Origin: Paenibacillus sp. JDR-2 | Lineage (GTDB): Bacteria > Bacillota > Bacilli > Paenibacillales > Paenibacillaceae | Length of the DNA: 64,000 nt | NCBI RefSeq assembly: GCF_000023585.1 | Contig: NC_012914.1 | Coordinates: 4,308,001 to 4,372,000, forward strand | Direction: 5' to 3' | Part shown: one piece after another, positions 17,649 to 26,617 of the stretch | How positions within the stretch are numbered: the first letter of the stretch is position 1 | How the letters are laid out: the number at the start of each line of letters is the position of its first letter | Translations under genes and position numbers: made by a program | The notes under the pieces: model-generated | Told to the model about the DNA's origin: nothing | The model's input: only the letters and a program-made list of their open reading frames with translations | The model's database searches: none

Positions 17649-17730
17649 CGTTTTCCCCCCTGTGCGTGTACCCGCCGTCGTCTATATCTTTTATATTAGA
17701 CGAAAAAGAGCCAATACACAAGGACAAAAC

Positions 17731-17771
17731 AAAAAAGCGCTTCTTCTTTTCAGAAGAAGAAACGCTTTGTT
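17731..17771 (-). terminator. Terminator of the HPr-like gene
   Basis: On the minus strand AAAGCG and TTCTTCTTCT pair with AGAAGAAG and CGCTTT, followed by TTTTG. It ends the HPr-like gene before ylaN. Confidence 0.82.
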
Positions 17772-17787
17772 TGTGACCAAACGGGTC

Positions 17788-18030
17788 TTATTCGCTAATT
17801 ACAGATACATTCAAGTTATGTTTTGCGAAAATCTCTGCCATTTTTGCTTTTGCTTCTTCAGCATCAGGACCATGAACATGAAGCTCGTAAGCGTGGCCGC
17901 CTACCAATGTCGTAAACAGTCCAAGAATGCTCTTAACATCGATATATTTGTTGTCGGCTTGCAGAACGATTGAAGAGCGGAATTGGCTAGCCGCTTGAGA
18001 AATTTCTACGATAGCTGCATTGTTGGACAT
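17788..18030 (-). CDS. HPr-like protein lacking the phospho-histidine
   Basis: 80 residues. The sequence aligns without gaps to HPr from position 13 on: ISQAASQF matches the helix after the active site, and DVKSILGLF matches the Ser46 loop, with Ser34 here equal to HPr Ser46. The active-site region is gone: the start codon falls at HPr position 13 and the His15 position is Asn3, with no HARP motif. It therefore cannot pass phosphate in the sugar phosphotransferase chain. It resembles Crh of B. subtilis in keeping only the regulatory Ser, though Crh retains the full N-terminus with Gln15. GGAGGG eight bases before ATG supports this start. Confidence 0.88.
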   Translation of the reverse strand: MSNNAAIVEISQAASQFRSSIVLQADNKYIDVKSILGLFTTLVGGHAYELHVHGPDAEEAKAKMAEIFAKHNLNVSVISE

Positions 18031-18131
18031 GGGGAATCCCTCCAGTTAATTAGTAAAGCTTTCCTTGACATCATGATAACCCGAAATATATCATCCATCA
18101 AGAGAAAAGTTCAAAAACGCTTCATTTTCAT

Positions 18132-19247
18132 TTATTTCAAATTTTCGGAATTTAATCCTTCCAGTTCAGGCAGCACAAAAACGCCGTCTTTGCGGATTAA
18201 TACATCATCGAAATAAATCTCTCCGCCGCCGTATTCAGGGCGTTGAATCAATACTAAATCCCAATGAATGGAAGAACGGTTGCCGTTATCCGTCTCCTCA
18301 TACGCCTGACCCGGCGTAAAGTGAAGGCTCCCTGCAATCTTCTCGTCGAACAAAATATCATTCATCGGATGTAAAATATACGGATTAAAGCCGATTGCGA
18401 ATTCGCCGACGTAACGCGCGCCTTCATCGCTGTCCAGAATCTCATTCAATTTCTTCGTATCATTGCTGGTAGCGTTAACGATCTTGCCGTTCTCGAAAGT
18501 AAACGAGATATTCTGGAACGTTGTTCCGGAATAGACGCTTGGCGAATTGTACGTAATTACGCCGTTAACCGAATCCCGGACTGGCGCGGAGAATACTTCG
18601 CCGTCAGGAATATTGCGCTGGCCGGAGCATTTTTTCGCACCGATTCCTTTAATGGAGAACGTTAAGTCCGTACCCGGCGAAACGATCCGCACTTTGTCCG
18701 TACGGGACATCAATGCCTGAAGCGGATCCTGCGCTCGGTCCATTTTTGCGTAATCCAGGTTGCATACATCGAAATAGAAATCCTCGAACGCTTCTGTGCT
18801 CATGTTAGCCAGCTGCGCCATCGATGGAGTCGGGTAACGGAGAACAACCCACTTCGTCCGCTTAACGCGCTCCTCCATATGTACGGGATGGGTGTATAAT
18901 TGCTCGTATAAACGCATTTTTTCCTTTGGCACATCAGACAGTTCGTTTACGTTCGAGCCCGATCGCACGCCGATGTATCCTTGCATTTTCTCCATGCGCT
19001 CAAGGTCATGCTTCGCCCAAAGCTCAATTTGCTCCTTGGTTGCATGCGTCAGCATCGTCCGCAGGACAGAGCGGTCGCTAAGCTCCACAAACGGTCTTCC
19101 GCCGCGCTTTGTTACTTCTTCAATCAGGCATTTGCCCAGCTCCAGCTCAAGGCCAATCAAATCGATAAGGACATTATCGCCGGGTTGTACGTCAATTGAG
19201 TAGCCGGCAAGGTTGGCCGCCAGCTTCTGTAATCTTGCATCACGCAT
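18132..19247 (-). CDS. M29-family aminopeptidase (AmpS/PepS type)
   Basis: 371 residues. Likely metal ligands of the M29 family are visible: Glu in NIPDGEVF, Glu in YVGEFAIGFNP, His in GSLHFTPGQAYEE, and His plus Asp in SSIHWDLVLI. These are broad-specificity cobalt or zinc aminopeptidases active in peptide turnover. Length is a little shorter than the usual 400-410 residues. ATG 19247 follows GGAGG with ten bases; a TTG three codons earlier is a poorer choice. Monocistronic. Confidence 0.93.
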   Translation of the reverse strand: MRDARLQKLAANLAGYSIDVQPGDNVLIDLIGLELELGKCLIEEVTKRGGRPFVELSDRSVLRTMLTHATKEQIELWAKHDLERMEKMQGYIGVRSGSNVNELSDVPKEKMRLYEQLYTHPVHMEERVKRTKWVVLRYPTPSMAQLANMSTEAFEDFYFDVCNLDYAKMDRAQDPLQALMSRTDKVRIVSPGTDLTFSIKGIGAKKCSGQRNIPDGEVFSAPVRDSVNGVITYNSPSVYSGTTFQNISFTFENGKIVNATSNDTKKLNEILDSDEGARYVGEFAIGFNPYILHPMNDILFDEKIAGSLHFTPGQAYEETDNGNRSSIHWDLVLIQRPEYGGGEIYFDDVLIRKDGVFVLPELEGLNSENLK

Positions 19248-19323
19248 CTTTCTCAAACCTCCATTACTTATGAGCGCTGTTTTCCGAAAAAACAGCCTTC
19301 GAACATATTAGCATGTTGCTTGC

Positions 19324-20022
19324 TTATTGAACAGTTCCCGTTCCGTTAAAGGAACTAAAGGTAACGCTTGTATCGCGCTTTTCCTGTTTGTCTTGTCCGG
19401 AGAGCGAATAATGTAGGACCGAATGTTCATCCAGCTTAGTCGGCACGAGACTATTTCTGTCGATTAACACATCATATTGAGCTTTAACCTGCAGCGACTT
19501 CAGCATTTTGTCCATCTGCTTTTGGGATTCATTAAATTCTTTCAGCCAGGCTTGTTTATACGGCCCTTCTTCCAGCGGTTCTTTGGCAGCAAGCGCGTTC
19601 ATCTCATCCTGAAGCTGTGCTCTCCATAGCTTGTTGGCATCCTGATCGTTTAGTTCAATATGCAGGGCAACTTGGTCCGCTGTTGTTGCCGCGTCGACAA
19701 AGTTTACTTTCTTGTCCGCGTTTTTCAATTTGTTCAGAACCTCAATCGGACTCCACTCCAGGTCCTCGCCGTCATCGCCTTGGGCATGCAGCTTGGTATG
19801 CTCTTCAATATGTCCTTGAAAGGTCCTGGGCGCATAAGCCCAGCCTTCCGCCGAGTAGATGGTCGTTTGGCCGGAGAACGCATACTGATCCTTGCCCGCA
19901 AGACCGGCGATCGACATGTTAAGCCATTCCTCCGGCGGGCGGCTGGAGGTCGAGCATCCGGTTAAGGCCAGTACAAGCGCTGCAAGCAGCGTGCTAATAA
20001 AAGTATGTTTTATGGTCTTCAT
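19324..20022 (-). CDS. Lipoprotein of unknown function
   Basis: 232 residues. A type II signal peptide ends in the lipobox LTGC, so Cys23 would be lipid-anchored on the outer face of the membrane. The rest is a soluble alpha/beta domain with many charged residues and no motif I recognise; the layout of an N-terminal YAFSGQTTI strand and later VKAQYDVLIDR is reminiscent of lipoproteins with an outer-membrane-carrier-like or LppX-like fold, but this is weak. Neighbours give no clue. Confidence 0.85.
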   Translation of the reverse strand: MKTIKHTFISTLLAALVLALTGCSTSSRPPEEWLNMSIAGLAGKDQYAFSGQTTIYSAEGWAYAPRTFQGHIEEHTKLHAQGDDGEDLEWSPIEVLNKLKNADKKVNFVDAATTADQVALHIELNDQDANKLWRAQLQDEMNALAAKEPLEEGPYKQAWLKEFNESQKQMDKMLKSLQVKAQYDVLIDRNSLVPTKLDEHSVLHYSLSGQDKQEKRDTSVTFSSFNGTGTVQ

Positions 20023-20104
20023 TTAACACAACACCTTTCGTTAAATCGTTCCACATAACCTTATCGTCCCCTGAACGGACAGCGCCTTATTCGGACCGTT
20101 TCCA

Positions 20105-20136
20105 AAAAGAAAAGGACACCTCTGGGGGTGTCCTTC
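20105..20136 (-). terminator. Terminator of the diguanylate cyclase gene
   Basis: Minus-strand GAAGGACACCC pairs with GGTGTCCTTTTC, followed by a T-rich run. Confidence 0.85.
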
Positions 20137-20143
20137 GTAACAA

Positions 20144-22096
20144 TCAGTTGGCTTGTCCGATATAAATCCGGTTTCTGCCGTTGTTTTTTGCTTCATACAG
20201 CGCCATATCCGCTCTATAGAACAACGATTCCACGCTGATTTTCTCATTCTCAAACGTCCATTCGGAGACACCGCAGGATACCGTCACAACCGGCTGAGTC
20301 TCTGCTTCCACATGAGTACGGATCCGTTCTGCAATCCGGTAAGCCTGTTCCGAACGAATACCAGGCAAATAGACTGCAAGCTCCTCCCCGCCCCATCTTG
20401 CGGCAATATCGCCCTGCCGGATCGAGCTGCGGATTATGCTGCTGACCTGCACCAGAATCTGATCGCCAACCTGATGGCCAAACGTATCGTTGATCTGCTT
20501 GAAATGATCGATATCGACGAGAATCAGCGCTCCTAACGGATCTTTCCTCTGACGGCTTTGAATCTGCTCATTCAGATAATGGCGGGCGTGCAGGCCCGTC
20601 AAATTATCCGTTATCACCATTCTCCGGACTTCGGCATGAAGCGATGCGTTCGTAATGGCCAGCCCGATATGCGTAGACATAACCTGCAGCAGCTTGTAAT
20701 TGTCATAGGAAAAGAAATTCGCGCTTTTATGAGCAACCATAATAACGCCGACTACTTCCGAATCGACAAGAATTGGCGTAGCAATAAGCGAACGTGCGCC
20801 TGTATTGTCCATCAGCTTCGAATTGACGACTCTCGTGTGCCAATAATCCGAAATGATAAGAGGCTCCTTCGTCCGGTGCACGATGCCGCAGAACCCGTAT
20901 TCTGGCGAGAAATGCTCGCTCGACATGGCCGGGATATTGCTCGCCATAACGACAAATTGATTCTTCTCTTTGTTAAGCTGAAGCACGCAGCAATAATCTG
21001 CATCAAATACGCTCAGAAGCTCTGACGATGCAAATTTGAAAATTTCCTTGAGCTTCAGCGATTGGTTAAGTCTCTTTGTAAGCTCGTTAATCAGTCTGAG
21101 TTCATTAATAAGAAGATTCGACTGCTCGTACAGCTTCGCGTTCTCAAACGCTGTGCCCGCCGTATCGGCCAGCAAAACAAATGCCGGCAGGTCCGCGTCA
21201 TCCCAACTGCTCGCGTTAACCGTTAAGCATAAAACGCCATATGCAGCCTGCTTGCCCGTCATGGGTACCGCAAGACGCTTAGTCCCATCCCGGTCCTGTT
21301 CGGTCACAAGCTTGCCATCCAGGAACGACTTGGCTACCAGATCATGCGCCGCATTTTTAAATACAAGCGGTTTGACACGGGAATCGCCGTTCACATGATC
21401 CTGCGATAAATACAATTGCGCGACCGAATTCGGATATAACTGCTCCAAGCTGCTTAGCATTTCGGACAATACCGAAGTTACGTCGAATTGGTCATACAGC
21501 CTTTTGGCCGCCAAAAATAATGCGTCGCGCCTGCTCGCTTCCTTGTCCGTCCGCTTTTGCTGCAAGAGCAAATCTTTGATAAAGAGCTGCTCAAACTTGC
21601 GGTAAAAGCATGTCCGGAAATGAAGCGCGCTTAGCTGCGCTATGGACTTGGCCTGAGCGCCGTCCAGAAAATCTGTTGCATAAACCAAGACGCAAAAAGG
21701 GCGACGATCCGATCGAGTGAGTAAGGGAACGGCTACAACTTCCGACACTTGCTCATCTGCTGCCGCAGCTTCCGATGATGTCATAGTAACGGCAGCAGCC
21801 TGCCGTGCAGCGGCAAAAATCTCCGTCTGACGATTTATCTCCAAGGTTCCTGCGGAACCAATTACATTGCCATTCAAATCAAATAATACAAACTGCCCAT
21901 TTAACGGCATAGCTTGTTCATCGGAATCCTCGCGCCAGCATGCAAAGCTCTCCTGCAGCAATGGCAGCAAGTAAGGTTCATCCGCAGCTTGAATATCTTC
22001 ATTCTCAAACCATATTGTTCGCATATCCTCTTCAATCCGATGAGCTGCCGCGGCAGCTTCATCTAACGCCTGTGGATTATTATATAGATCCGCCAT
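20144..22096 (-). CDS. Diguanylate cyclase with GAF sensor domains
   Basis: 650 residues. A divergent N-terminal sensor region (about 1-170) is followed by GAF-like domains (about 190-330 and 335-480) and a GGDEF domain at the C-terminus. The active-site loop reads RWGGEELAVYLPG (GGEEL), and the Mg-binding DIDHFKQINDTFGH is intact, so it should make cyclic di-GMP from two GTP. No EAL domain and no clear membrane segment are visible, so it is a soluble sensor cyclase. The classical product-inhibition RxxD before GGEEL is not seen. ATG 22096 is preferred to the TTG at 22144 because of an AGGGAAGGG stretch upstream. The ligand of the GAF domains is unknown. Confidence 0.93.
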   Translation of the reverse strand: MADLYNNPQALDEAAAAAHRIEEDMRTIWFENEDIQAADEPYLLPLLQESFACWREDSDEQAMPLNGQFVLFDLNGNVIGSAGTLEINRQTEIFAAARQAAAVTMTSSEAAAADEQVSEVVAVPLLTRSDRRPFCVLVYATDFLDGAQAKSIAQLSALHFRTCFYRKFEQLFIKDLLLQQKRTDKEASRRDALFLAAKRLYDQFDVTSVLSEMLSSLEQLYPNSVAQLYLSQDHVNGDSRVKPLVFKNAAHDLVAKSFLDGKLVTEQDRDGTKRLAVPMTGKQAAYGVLCLTVNASSWDDADLPAFVLLADTAGTAFENAKLYEQSNLLINELRLINELTKRLNQSLKLKEIFKFASSELLSVFDADYCCVLQLNKEKNQFVVMASNIPAMSSEHFSPEYGFCGIVHRTKEPLIISDYWHTRVVNSKLMDNTGARSLIATPILVDSEVVGVIMVAHKSANFFSYDNYKLLQVMSTHIGLAITNASLHAEVRRMVITDNLTGLHARHYLNEQIQSRQRKDPLGALILVDIDHFKQINDTFGHQVGDQILVQVSSIIRSSIRQGDIAARWGGEELAVYLPGIRSEQAYRIAERIRTHVEAETQPVVTVSCGVSEWTFENEKISVESLFYRADMALYEAKNNGRNRIYIGQAN

Positions 22097-22259
22097 CGGC
22101 AACACCCAGCCCTTCCCTCTATATAAAGGAGACGAGTCTATCAAGCTATTATTTCAATTTATAATATACTTTATTTTTGAGAATTTTGCACTACTCAAAA
22201 TTCCATCTTTTAGGTCTTTTGAACCGCGTTCGCTGCCGTTGATGGCAAGTGCTGGCGCC

Positions 22260-22287
22260 TTGACAAAGGCAAGCAATTTCATATATT
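22260..22287 (+). promoter_or_regulatory. Sigma-A promoter of rpsD
   Basis: TTGACA (-35) with TATATT 16 bp downstream, or TATTAT 18 bp downstream. Transcription should start near 22295, giving a leader of about 165 bases. Confidence 0.8.
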
Positions 22288-22294
22288 ATCTATA

Positions 22295-22459
22295 AATGAA
22301 TGCATGGGCGTCCGGTTTTGTGTCACCCTCAGAAATACGTTCGCTGATATACCAGCGGCTGAACTGTTTATCAGGCTTCGAAGACTTCGAGCATAGAGCG
22401 TATTCGGCGAAACACAACCCCATCCTCAAAAATACAATTTTGAAGGAGTTACACAACTC
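22295..22459 (+). promoter_or_regulatory. rpsD 5' leader, probable S4 autoregulatory RNA
   Basis: The long leader can form several stems: CGCTG with CAGCG, ATACG with CGTAT, a GGTT..TGTGT/ACACAACC pairing, and a small TCAAAA/TTTTGA hairpin beside the ribosome binding site. In B. subtilis, S4 represses its own mRNA by binding such a leader. Similar control here is inferred from length and foldability, not from a verified consensus. Confidence 0.5.
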
Positions 22460-23059
22460 ATGTCACGTTATACAGGTCCTAAATTTAAATTAAGCCGCCG
22501 TCTTGGTATTTCCCTGAGCGGTACTGGCAAAGAATTGAAACGTCCATTCCCTCCAGGCCAACACGGTCCTAACCAACGCAAAAAGCTTAGCGGTTATGGC
22601 GTTCAATTGCAAGAAAAACAAAAACTGCGTCACATGTACGGCTTGAACGAGAAGCAATTCCGCAACTTGTTCGACAAAGCGGCTAAACTGAAAGGTATCT
22701 CCGGTGAAAACTTCATGGTCCTTCTCGAAAGCCGCCTGGACAACCTCGTGTTCCGTCTTGGTTTCGCTAACTCCCGTGCAGGCGCACGTCAGTTGGTATC
22801 CCACGGTCACGTAACAGTTAACGGTAAAAAAGTCGACATCGCTTCCTACACAGTATCGACTGGCGACGTAATCGGTCTGCGCGAGCGCAGCCGTGGTCTG
22901 AAATCGATCAAAGAAGCGATCGAAGGCCGTCACCACCTGCCGAACTACATTGAATTCAACGATGCAGCTGTTGAAGGCAAATACGTTCGTCTTCCAGAAC
23001 GCGCTGAGCTTTCCCAAGAGATCGACGAGAAACAAATCGTCGAGTTCTACAGCCGTTAA
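22460..23059 (+). CDS. rpsD: 30S ribosomal protein S4
   Basis: 199 residues. [16 protein letters not shown], the S4 RNA-binding domain near residues 90-150 ([15 protein letters not shown], then [11 protein letters not shown]) and the C-terminal [10 protein letters not shown] are all typical of bacterial S4. It nucleates 16S rRNA folding and represses its own translation. It is a zinc-free type, since no CxxC cluster is present. As in B. subtilis, the gene is alone rather than in the alpha operon. Codon use is strongly biased, as expected for a highly expressed gene. GAAGGAG precedes the ATG. Confidence 0.98.
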   Translation: MSRYTGPKFKLSRRLGISLSGTGKELKRPFPPGQHGPNQRKKLSGYGVQLQEKQKLRHMYGLNEKQFRNLFDKAAKLKGISGENFMVLLESRLDNLVFRLGFANSRAGARQLVSHGHVTVNGKKVDIASYTVSTGDVIGLRERSRGLKSIKEAIEGRHHLPNYIEFNDAAVEGKYVRLPERAELSQEIDEKQIVEFYSR

Positions 23060-23070
23060 TCGATTGACTC

Positions 23071-23107
23071 GAAAACCCCGGGAGCTTATGCTCTCCGGGG
23101 TTTTTTA
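23071..23107 (+). terminator. Terminator of rpsD
   Basis: AAAACCCCGGGAG pairs with CTCTCCGGGGTTTT, followed by T residues. Confidence 0.93.
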
Positions 23108-23214
23108 CTGTCACTTTAATAGGCATAACCTATAAAGGGAATAGATATTATATATTTCACTTATATGGCTAAAGGAGGTAAAACTAAGGTATATCAGATC
23201 GGAGGCGGTTAAAC

Positions 23215-23988
23215 ATGATTAATCAAGGCACGCAGGCATGGAATCCCGGATCGTACGATACGCAGCTCGGATTCGTATCAAAGCTTGGCAAAGGCATTCT
23301 GGATTGGCTGGATCCGCAGCCAGGAGAGCATATTCTGGATTTGGGCTGCGGTACGGGTGATCTAGCCGTTGAAATCGCCGGTTCGGGCGCGAAAGTAACC
23401 GGTATGGATCAGTCTGAAGCCATGATTGTATCCGCAAGAAGCAAATATCCCGATACTCCCTTCATCGTTGGCGATGGTGAGCAGTTCAGTTTCGAAGCTC
23501 CATTTGACGCCATCTTCTCGAATGCGGCCCTGCACTGGATGAAAAATGCCCGCGGGGTTATCGAATCCGTTCGGGATTCCTTAAAAAGCGGAGGAAGGTT
23601 TGTTGCTGAATTTGGCGGCAAGGGCAATGTAGATGTTTTTGTCCAGGCCTTTTATGAGGTGATGCCCCGATACGGCGTTCAGCCGGCTGAACGGAATCCA
23701 TGGTACTTCCCTTCGATTGGCGAATATACAAGCATGCTCGAGCAATATGGATTCGAGGTAAGGATCGCCGAGCATTTCGACCGCCCTACTCCTTTGCCGG
23801 AAGGTGAAAAAGGAGTTATGCATTGGCTGGACGGATTCGGGGATGCTTTCTTTAAAGGGCTCAGCGACGCCGATAGACAGTCCGCCAAGCAGGAGGTATA
23901 CGAAGCGGCCAAACAGAAGCTGAAGGTCGTAAGTGGCGTCTATCAAGCCGATTACAGACGTATACGTATCTCTGCCGTAAAGTTATGA
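23215..23988 (+). CDS. Class I SAM-dependent methyltransferase
   Basis: 257 residues. The SAM-binding motif LDLGCGTGDLAVEI lies near residues 41-54, with the acidic motif II VTGMDQSEAMI, then GDGEQFSFEAPFDAIFSNAALHW, typical of the trans-aconitate methyltransferase/Methyltransf_11 group. The target is unknown. GGAGGCGG precedes the ATG; a second AAAGGAGG tract sits 35 bases further upstream without a start codon. Monocistronic, with a terminator shared with floT. Confidence 0.92.
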   Translation: MINQGTQAWNPGSYDTQLGFVSKLGKGILDWLDPQPGEHILDLGCGTGDLAVEIAGSGAKVTGMDQSEAMIVSARSKYPDTPFIVGDGEQFSFEAPFDAIFSNAALHWMKNARGVIESVRDSLKSGGRFVAEFGGKGNVDVFVQAFYEVMPRYGVQPAERNPWYFPSIGEYTSMLEQYGFEVRIAEHFDRPTPLPEGEKGVMHWLDGFGDAFFKGLSDADRQSAKQEVYEAAKQKLKVVSGVYQADYRRIRISAVKL

Positions 23989-24013
23989 GAAAACCTATTC
24001 TATTGCGGTAAAA

Positions 24014-24055
24014 GAAATCCCGGAGAGGATCCACTTGTCCTCTCCGGGATTTTTA
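24014..24055. terminator. Bidirectional terminator between methyltransferase and floT
   Basis: AAATCCCGGAGAGGA pairs with TCCTCTCCGGGATTT, followed by T residues on the plus strand and A/T on the minus. Confidence 0.93.
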
Positions 24056-24061
24056 TGTTCG

Positions 24062-25597
24062 TTATTCTTTTTTCTCCACAGGCTCAGCAGGCTGCGGGAT
24101 CTGCACAGGTGCCTCGGCAGCTGCCGCCGCTGGCGGAGTTAAAGTACCGGATACCCGGGACGTTAGGTTTTTCATAAGGGAGTTGACATCAATACCGGAT
24201 ACATTTTTCAGCATTTCCGGTGCTGTCGCCATTAAGCCGGTTACGTAATTGCTTAAGCGGGCCGCCCCTTCGCCATGACCGGTATCTACAACCGTCAGCT
24301 TGTCGATGCCTTTAATCGGCTCTGCGACTTTGCCGGCAAGCTCAGGCAGCATTTTCACGATGATATCGAGAACCGCAGCTTCGCCAAAGCTTTCGAACGC
24401 TTGAGCAAGCTTTTCCTTCGCTTCCGCCTCGGCAAGACCGCGCAGACGGATGACCTCGGCTTCGGCCGTACCTTTCGCACGCTCTGCATCGGCGATCGCA
24501 AGACCGTCCAGACGCTTCTGCTCAGCAAGCGCCTTCGCCTCCGATTCAATGCGGTATTGCACGGCATCCGCTTCGCGGAGCTTTTTGGTTTTGTCCGCTT
24601 CGGCCGCTTGTTCAACCGCATAACGGTCGGCTTCGGCTTTTTTCTTCACTTCCGCATCATACTGCTTCTCGCGGCGCAGAATTTCTTTCGCTTCCAGATC
24701 AATCTCGCGTTCCTTCCGGACGAGCTCAACCTTCATCTGCTCTTCAACTACGCTTTGCTTGGCGCGCGCTTCCTGAATCGAGTAGGCCTGATCCGCTTCC
24801 GCTTTCGCCATATCCTGCTCGCGTTTGAAGGAAGCTACCTTCAGTTCTTTCTCTTTAGCAGCCTCGGCGATATTTGTATCGCGCACAAGCTCGGCCTTCT
24901 GTCCTTCTTCTTCGGCAAGCGCCTTCTTAATCCTGGAATCTCTGACCGCTTCAGCTTCCGCAATATCCGCATCGCGTTTTACGGCAGCAATACGCGGTTT
25001 ACCAAGGGCATCCAGATATCCGTGCTTATCACGCAAATCCTTGATGGTGAAGGAAACGATCTGCAAGCCCATCTTTTTCAAATCCTTAGCTGCGACGCCC
25101 TGCACCTCTTGCGCGAATTTGTCGCGGTTCCGGTAAACCTCTTCTACCGTCATCGTACCGAGGATAGCCCGGAGATGACCTTCCAGCACTTCTTGCGCTT
25201 CGCTCTTCAGCGCTTCGGTTGGTTTACCCATGAACTGCTCGGCTGCTGTCGCCACATCCTCAACGATACCGCCGATTTTGATAATTGCGACACCATCCGC
25301 CATAACAGGTACGCCTTGTTCCGTATATACTTCCGGAGTAGAAACGTCCAGTTTGTGGGAGAGCAGCGATAGAAACTCCGCCTTTTGGAAGATCGGAAGA
25401 ATAAAGGCGCCTCCGCCGCGGACGATTTTAATTTTACGGCCGGTTTCATCCGTGCTTACGTTCCGGCTTCCTAAGAAAGAACCCGTTACGATCATCGCTT
25501 CGTCCGGGCTTACGGTACGGTAGCGCGCCCAAAAGGCAATACCGAGGATAACGAATACGGCAACTACAATAGAAGGAATAACAAGATACTCTGGCAT
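24062..25597 (-). CDS. floT: Flotillin-like scaffold protein FloT
   Basis: 511 residues. One N-terminal hydrophobic segment (residues 5-24) is followed by the SPFH/PHB domain to about 190, then a long Ala/Glu/Lys coiled coil (about 200-400) and a Pro/Ala-rich tail. Flotillins organise membrane microdomains and influence membrane fluidity, protein secretion and signalling. The gene follows yuaF, as in B. subtilis yuaF-floT-yuaI, but yuaI is absent. GAGAGGAG precedes the ATG. A sigma-W-like promoter precedes yuaF. Confidence 0.96.
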   Translation of the reverse strand: MPEYLVIPSIVVAVFVILGIAFWARYRTVSPDEAMIVTGSFLGSRNVSTDETGRKIKIVRGGGAFILPIFQKAEFLSLLSHKLDVSTPEVYTEQGVPVMADGVAIIKIGGIVEDVATAAEQFMGKPTEALKSEAQEVLEGHLRAILGTMTVEEVYRNRDKFAQEVQGVAAKDLKKMGLQIVSFTIKDLRDKHGYLDALGKPRIAAVKRDADIAEAEAVRDSRIKKALAEEEGQKAELVRDTNIAEAAKEKELKVASFKREQDMAKAEADQAYSIQEARAKQSVVEEQMKVELVRKEREIDLEAKEILRREKQYDAEVKKKAEADRYAVEQAAEADKTKKLREADAVQYRIESEAKALAEQKRLDGLAIADAERAKGTAEAEVIRLRGLAEAEAKEKLAQAFESFGEAAVLDIIVKMLPELAGKVAEPIKGIDKLTVVDTGHGEGAARLSNYVTGLMATAPEMLKNVSGIDVNSLMKNLTSRVSGTLTPPAAAAAEAPVQIPQPAEPVEKKE

Positions 25598-25629
25598 GAA
25601 CTTTCTTTCTCCTCTCAGTTTAGCACTTT

Positions 25630-26160
25630 TTAGTAAGGGTCAAGCTTGGAGACGTACAGCGTATTTTCTTTTACTTCCACAACAACAACCCGCGAACCGC
25701 CTGGTATCTCATCACCGTCAAAGCTGGCTGCAATCTGGTTGGTATATCCCGCTCCCGCTTTGACCAGTACCTCGCCGTAACCCTTGGAAGGAATGGCTGT
25801 AATCACTTCCGCGATCTTGCCGCTCAGGTCCTTCTCCGAGAGCGCAATCGAATTCTCGCTTTCGCTCATCGGCTTTACGTACAGGAAATAGCCGCTGCCG
25901 CCAAAGACCACACCTCCCGCAAGAGCAAGAATGAATACGGCCGCGAGCCCAAGCGACGTGTAATGCGCAAGCAGCAGCCCCGCACCGCCAAATGCGGTAA
26001 TCCCCCCAACCAAGGTTGTCGGATTAAGCCACGGATGACCGTCCAGCGACAAAAAATCAAGAATGCCGCCAAGCGCGTGACCGATCAAATCCCCAAGCAG
26101 AGCACTGATGATAGCATATAGAGCACCGCCAATGAGACATCCCCAAAATACCGCCTCCAA
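25630..26160 (-). CDS. yuaF: YuaF, NfeD-family membrane partner of flotillin
   Basis: 176 residues starting at TTG 26160, close to the 174 of B. subtilis YuaF. Several membrane helices (about 1-115) are followed by a C-terminal OB-fold beta domain (GKIAEVITAIPSKGYGEV onward). The open frame reaches 26280, but the TTG has AGGAGGAGG just before it and gives the family length. NfeD proteins pair with SPFH proteins. The -10/-35 elements of a sigma-W promoter lie 39-66 bases upstream. Confidence 0.9.
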   Translation of the reverse strand: MEAVFWGCLIGGALYAIISALLGDLIGHALGGILDFLSLDGHPWLNPTTLVGGITAFGGAGLLLAHYTSLGLAAVFILALAGGVVFGGSGYFLYVKPMSESENSIALSEKDLSGKIAEVITAIPSKGYGEVLVKAGAGYTNQIAASFDGDEIPGGSRVVVVEVKENTLYVSKLDPY

Positions 26161-26198
26161 CTTCCTCCTCCTCTCACAGCAACCATATGCTGTTAATT

Positions 26199-26226
26199 CA
26201 TACGCATATACCCCCACTTTGTTTCG
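26199..26226 (-). promoter_or_regulatory. Sigma-W (ECF) type promoter of yuaF-floT
   Basis: Minus-strand CGAAAC, 16 bp, CGTATG closely matches the sigma-W consensus TGAAAC-N16-CGTATA. The orthologous B. subtilis operon is a known sigma-W target. Spacing to the TTG start gives a short leader of about 30 bases. Confidence 0.75.
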
Positions 26227-26574
26227 AAAAAATGGGAGCTTTCTAATCGAAAGCTTCATTTTTTTAATTTTTCCAAGCATCGGCAGCGAAATTATTCTTC
26301 ATGCGCTATACAACTTTTCCTGCCTTTCCTCGTCTATATACACGTCAAAGAGTTGCTCGCGGCACCGTCGCCAGTGAGCACGCTGCCGAAATTAAACATT
26401 TGGGCAATATAACAATACATGAAACGTACTCCGTTTAGAACGGCGTTGCCGCTCCAAAGCTGTCCGCCAATCGACATCATTCGCAAGTTATTCCGTACCA
26501 ATCAACGCATTTAGCTTAACTACCACAGGGCTAAAGGGAAGTCAATCATGCTAGTGCTCCAAATAAACGTTCTG
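26227..26574. other. Intergenic region between yuaF-floT and the PBP gene
   Basis: No gene is seen in about 350 bases. A 7-bp hairpin AGCTTTC/GAAAGCT (26237-26255) has T runs on both sides and may insulate the sigma-W promoter next to it. The rest (26290-26560) contains no motif I can name. Confidence 0.35.
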
Positions 26575-26583
26575 TGTTATAAT
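26575..26583 (+). promoter_or_regulatory. Extended -10 promoter of the class A PBP gene
   Basis: TGTTATAAT, an extended -10 with a perfect TATAAT, 34 bases before the ATG; the -35 region is poor. Confidence 0.6.
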
Positions 26584-26617
26584 AGGTTCTGGTCATTTAG
26601 AGGGGGAATTTGTACAT

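Noticed and set aside
24275-25372. A 365-residue open frame antisense to floT
   Set aside because: It arises from the repetitive Ala/Glu/Lys codons of the flotillin coiled coil and resembles no protein.
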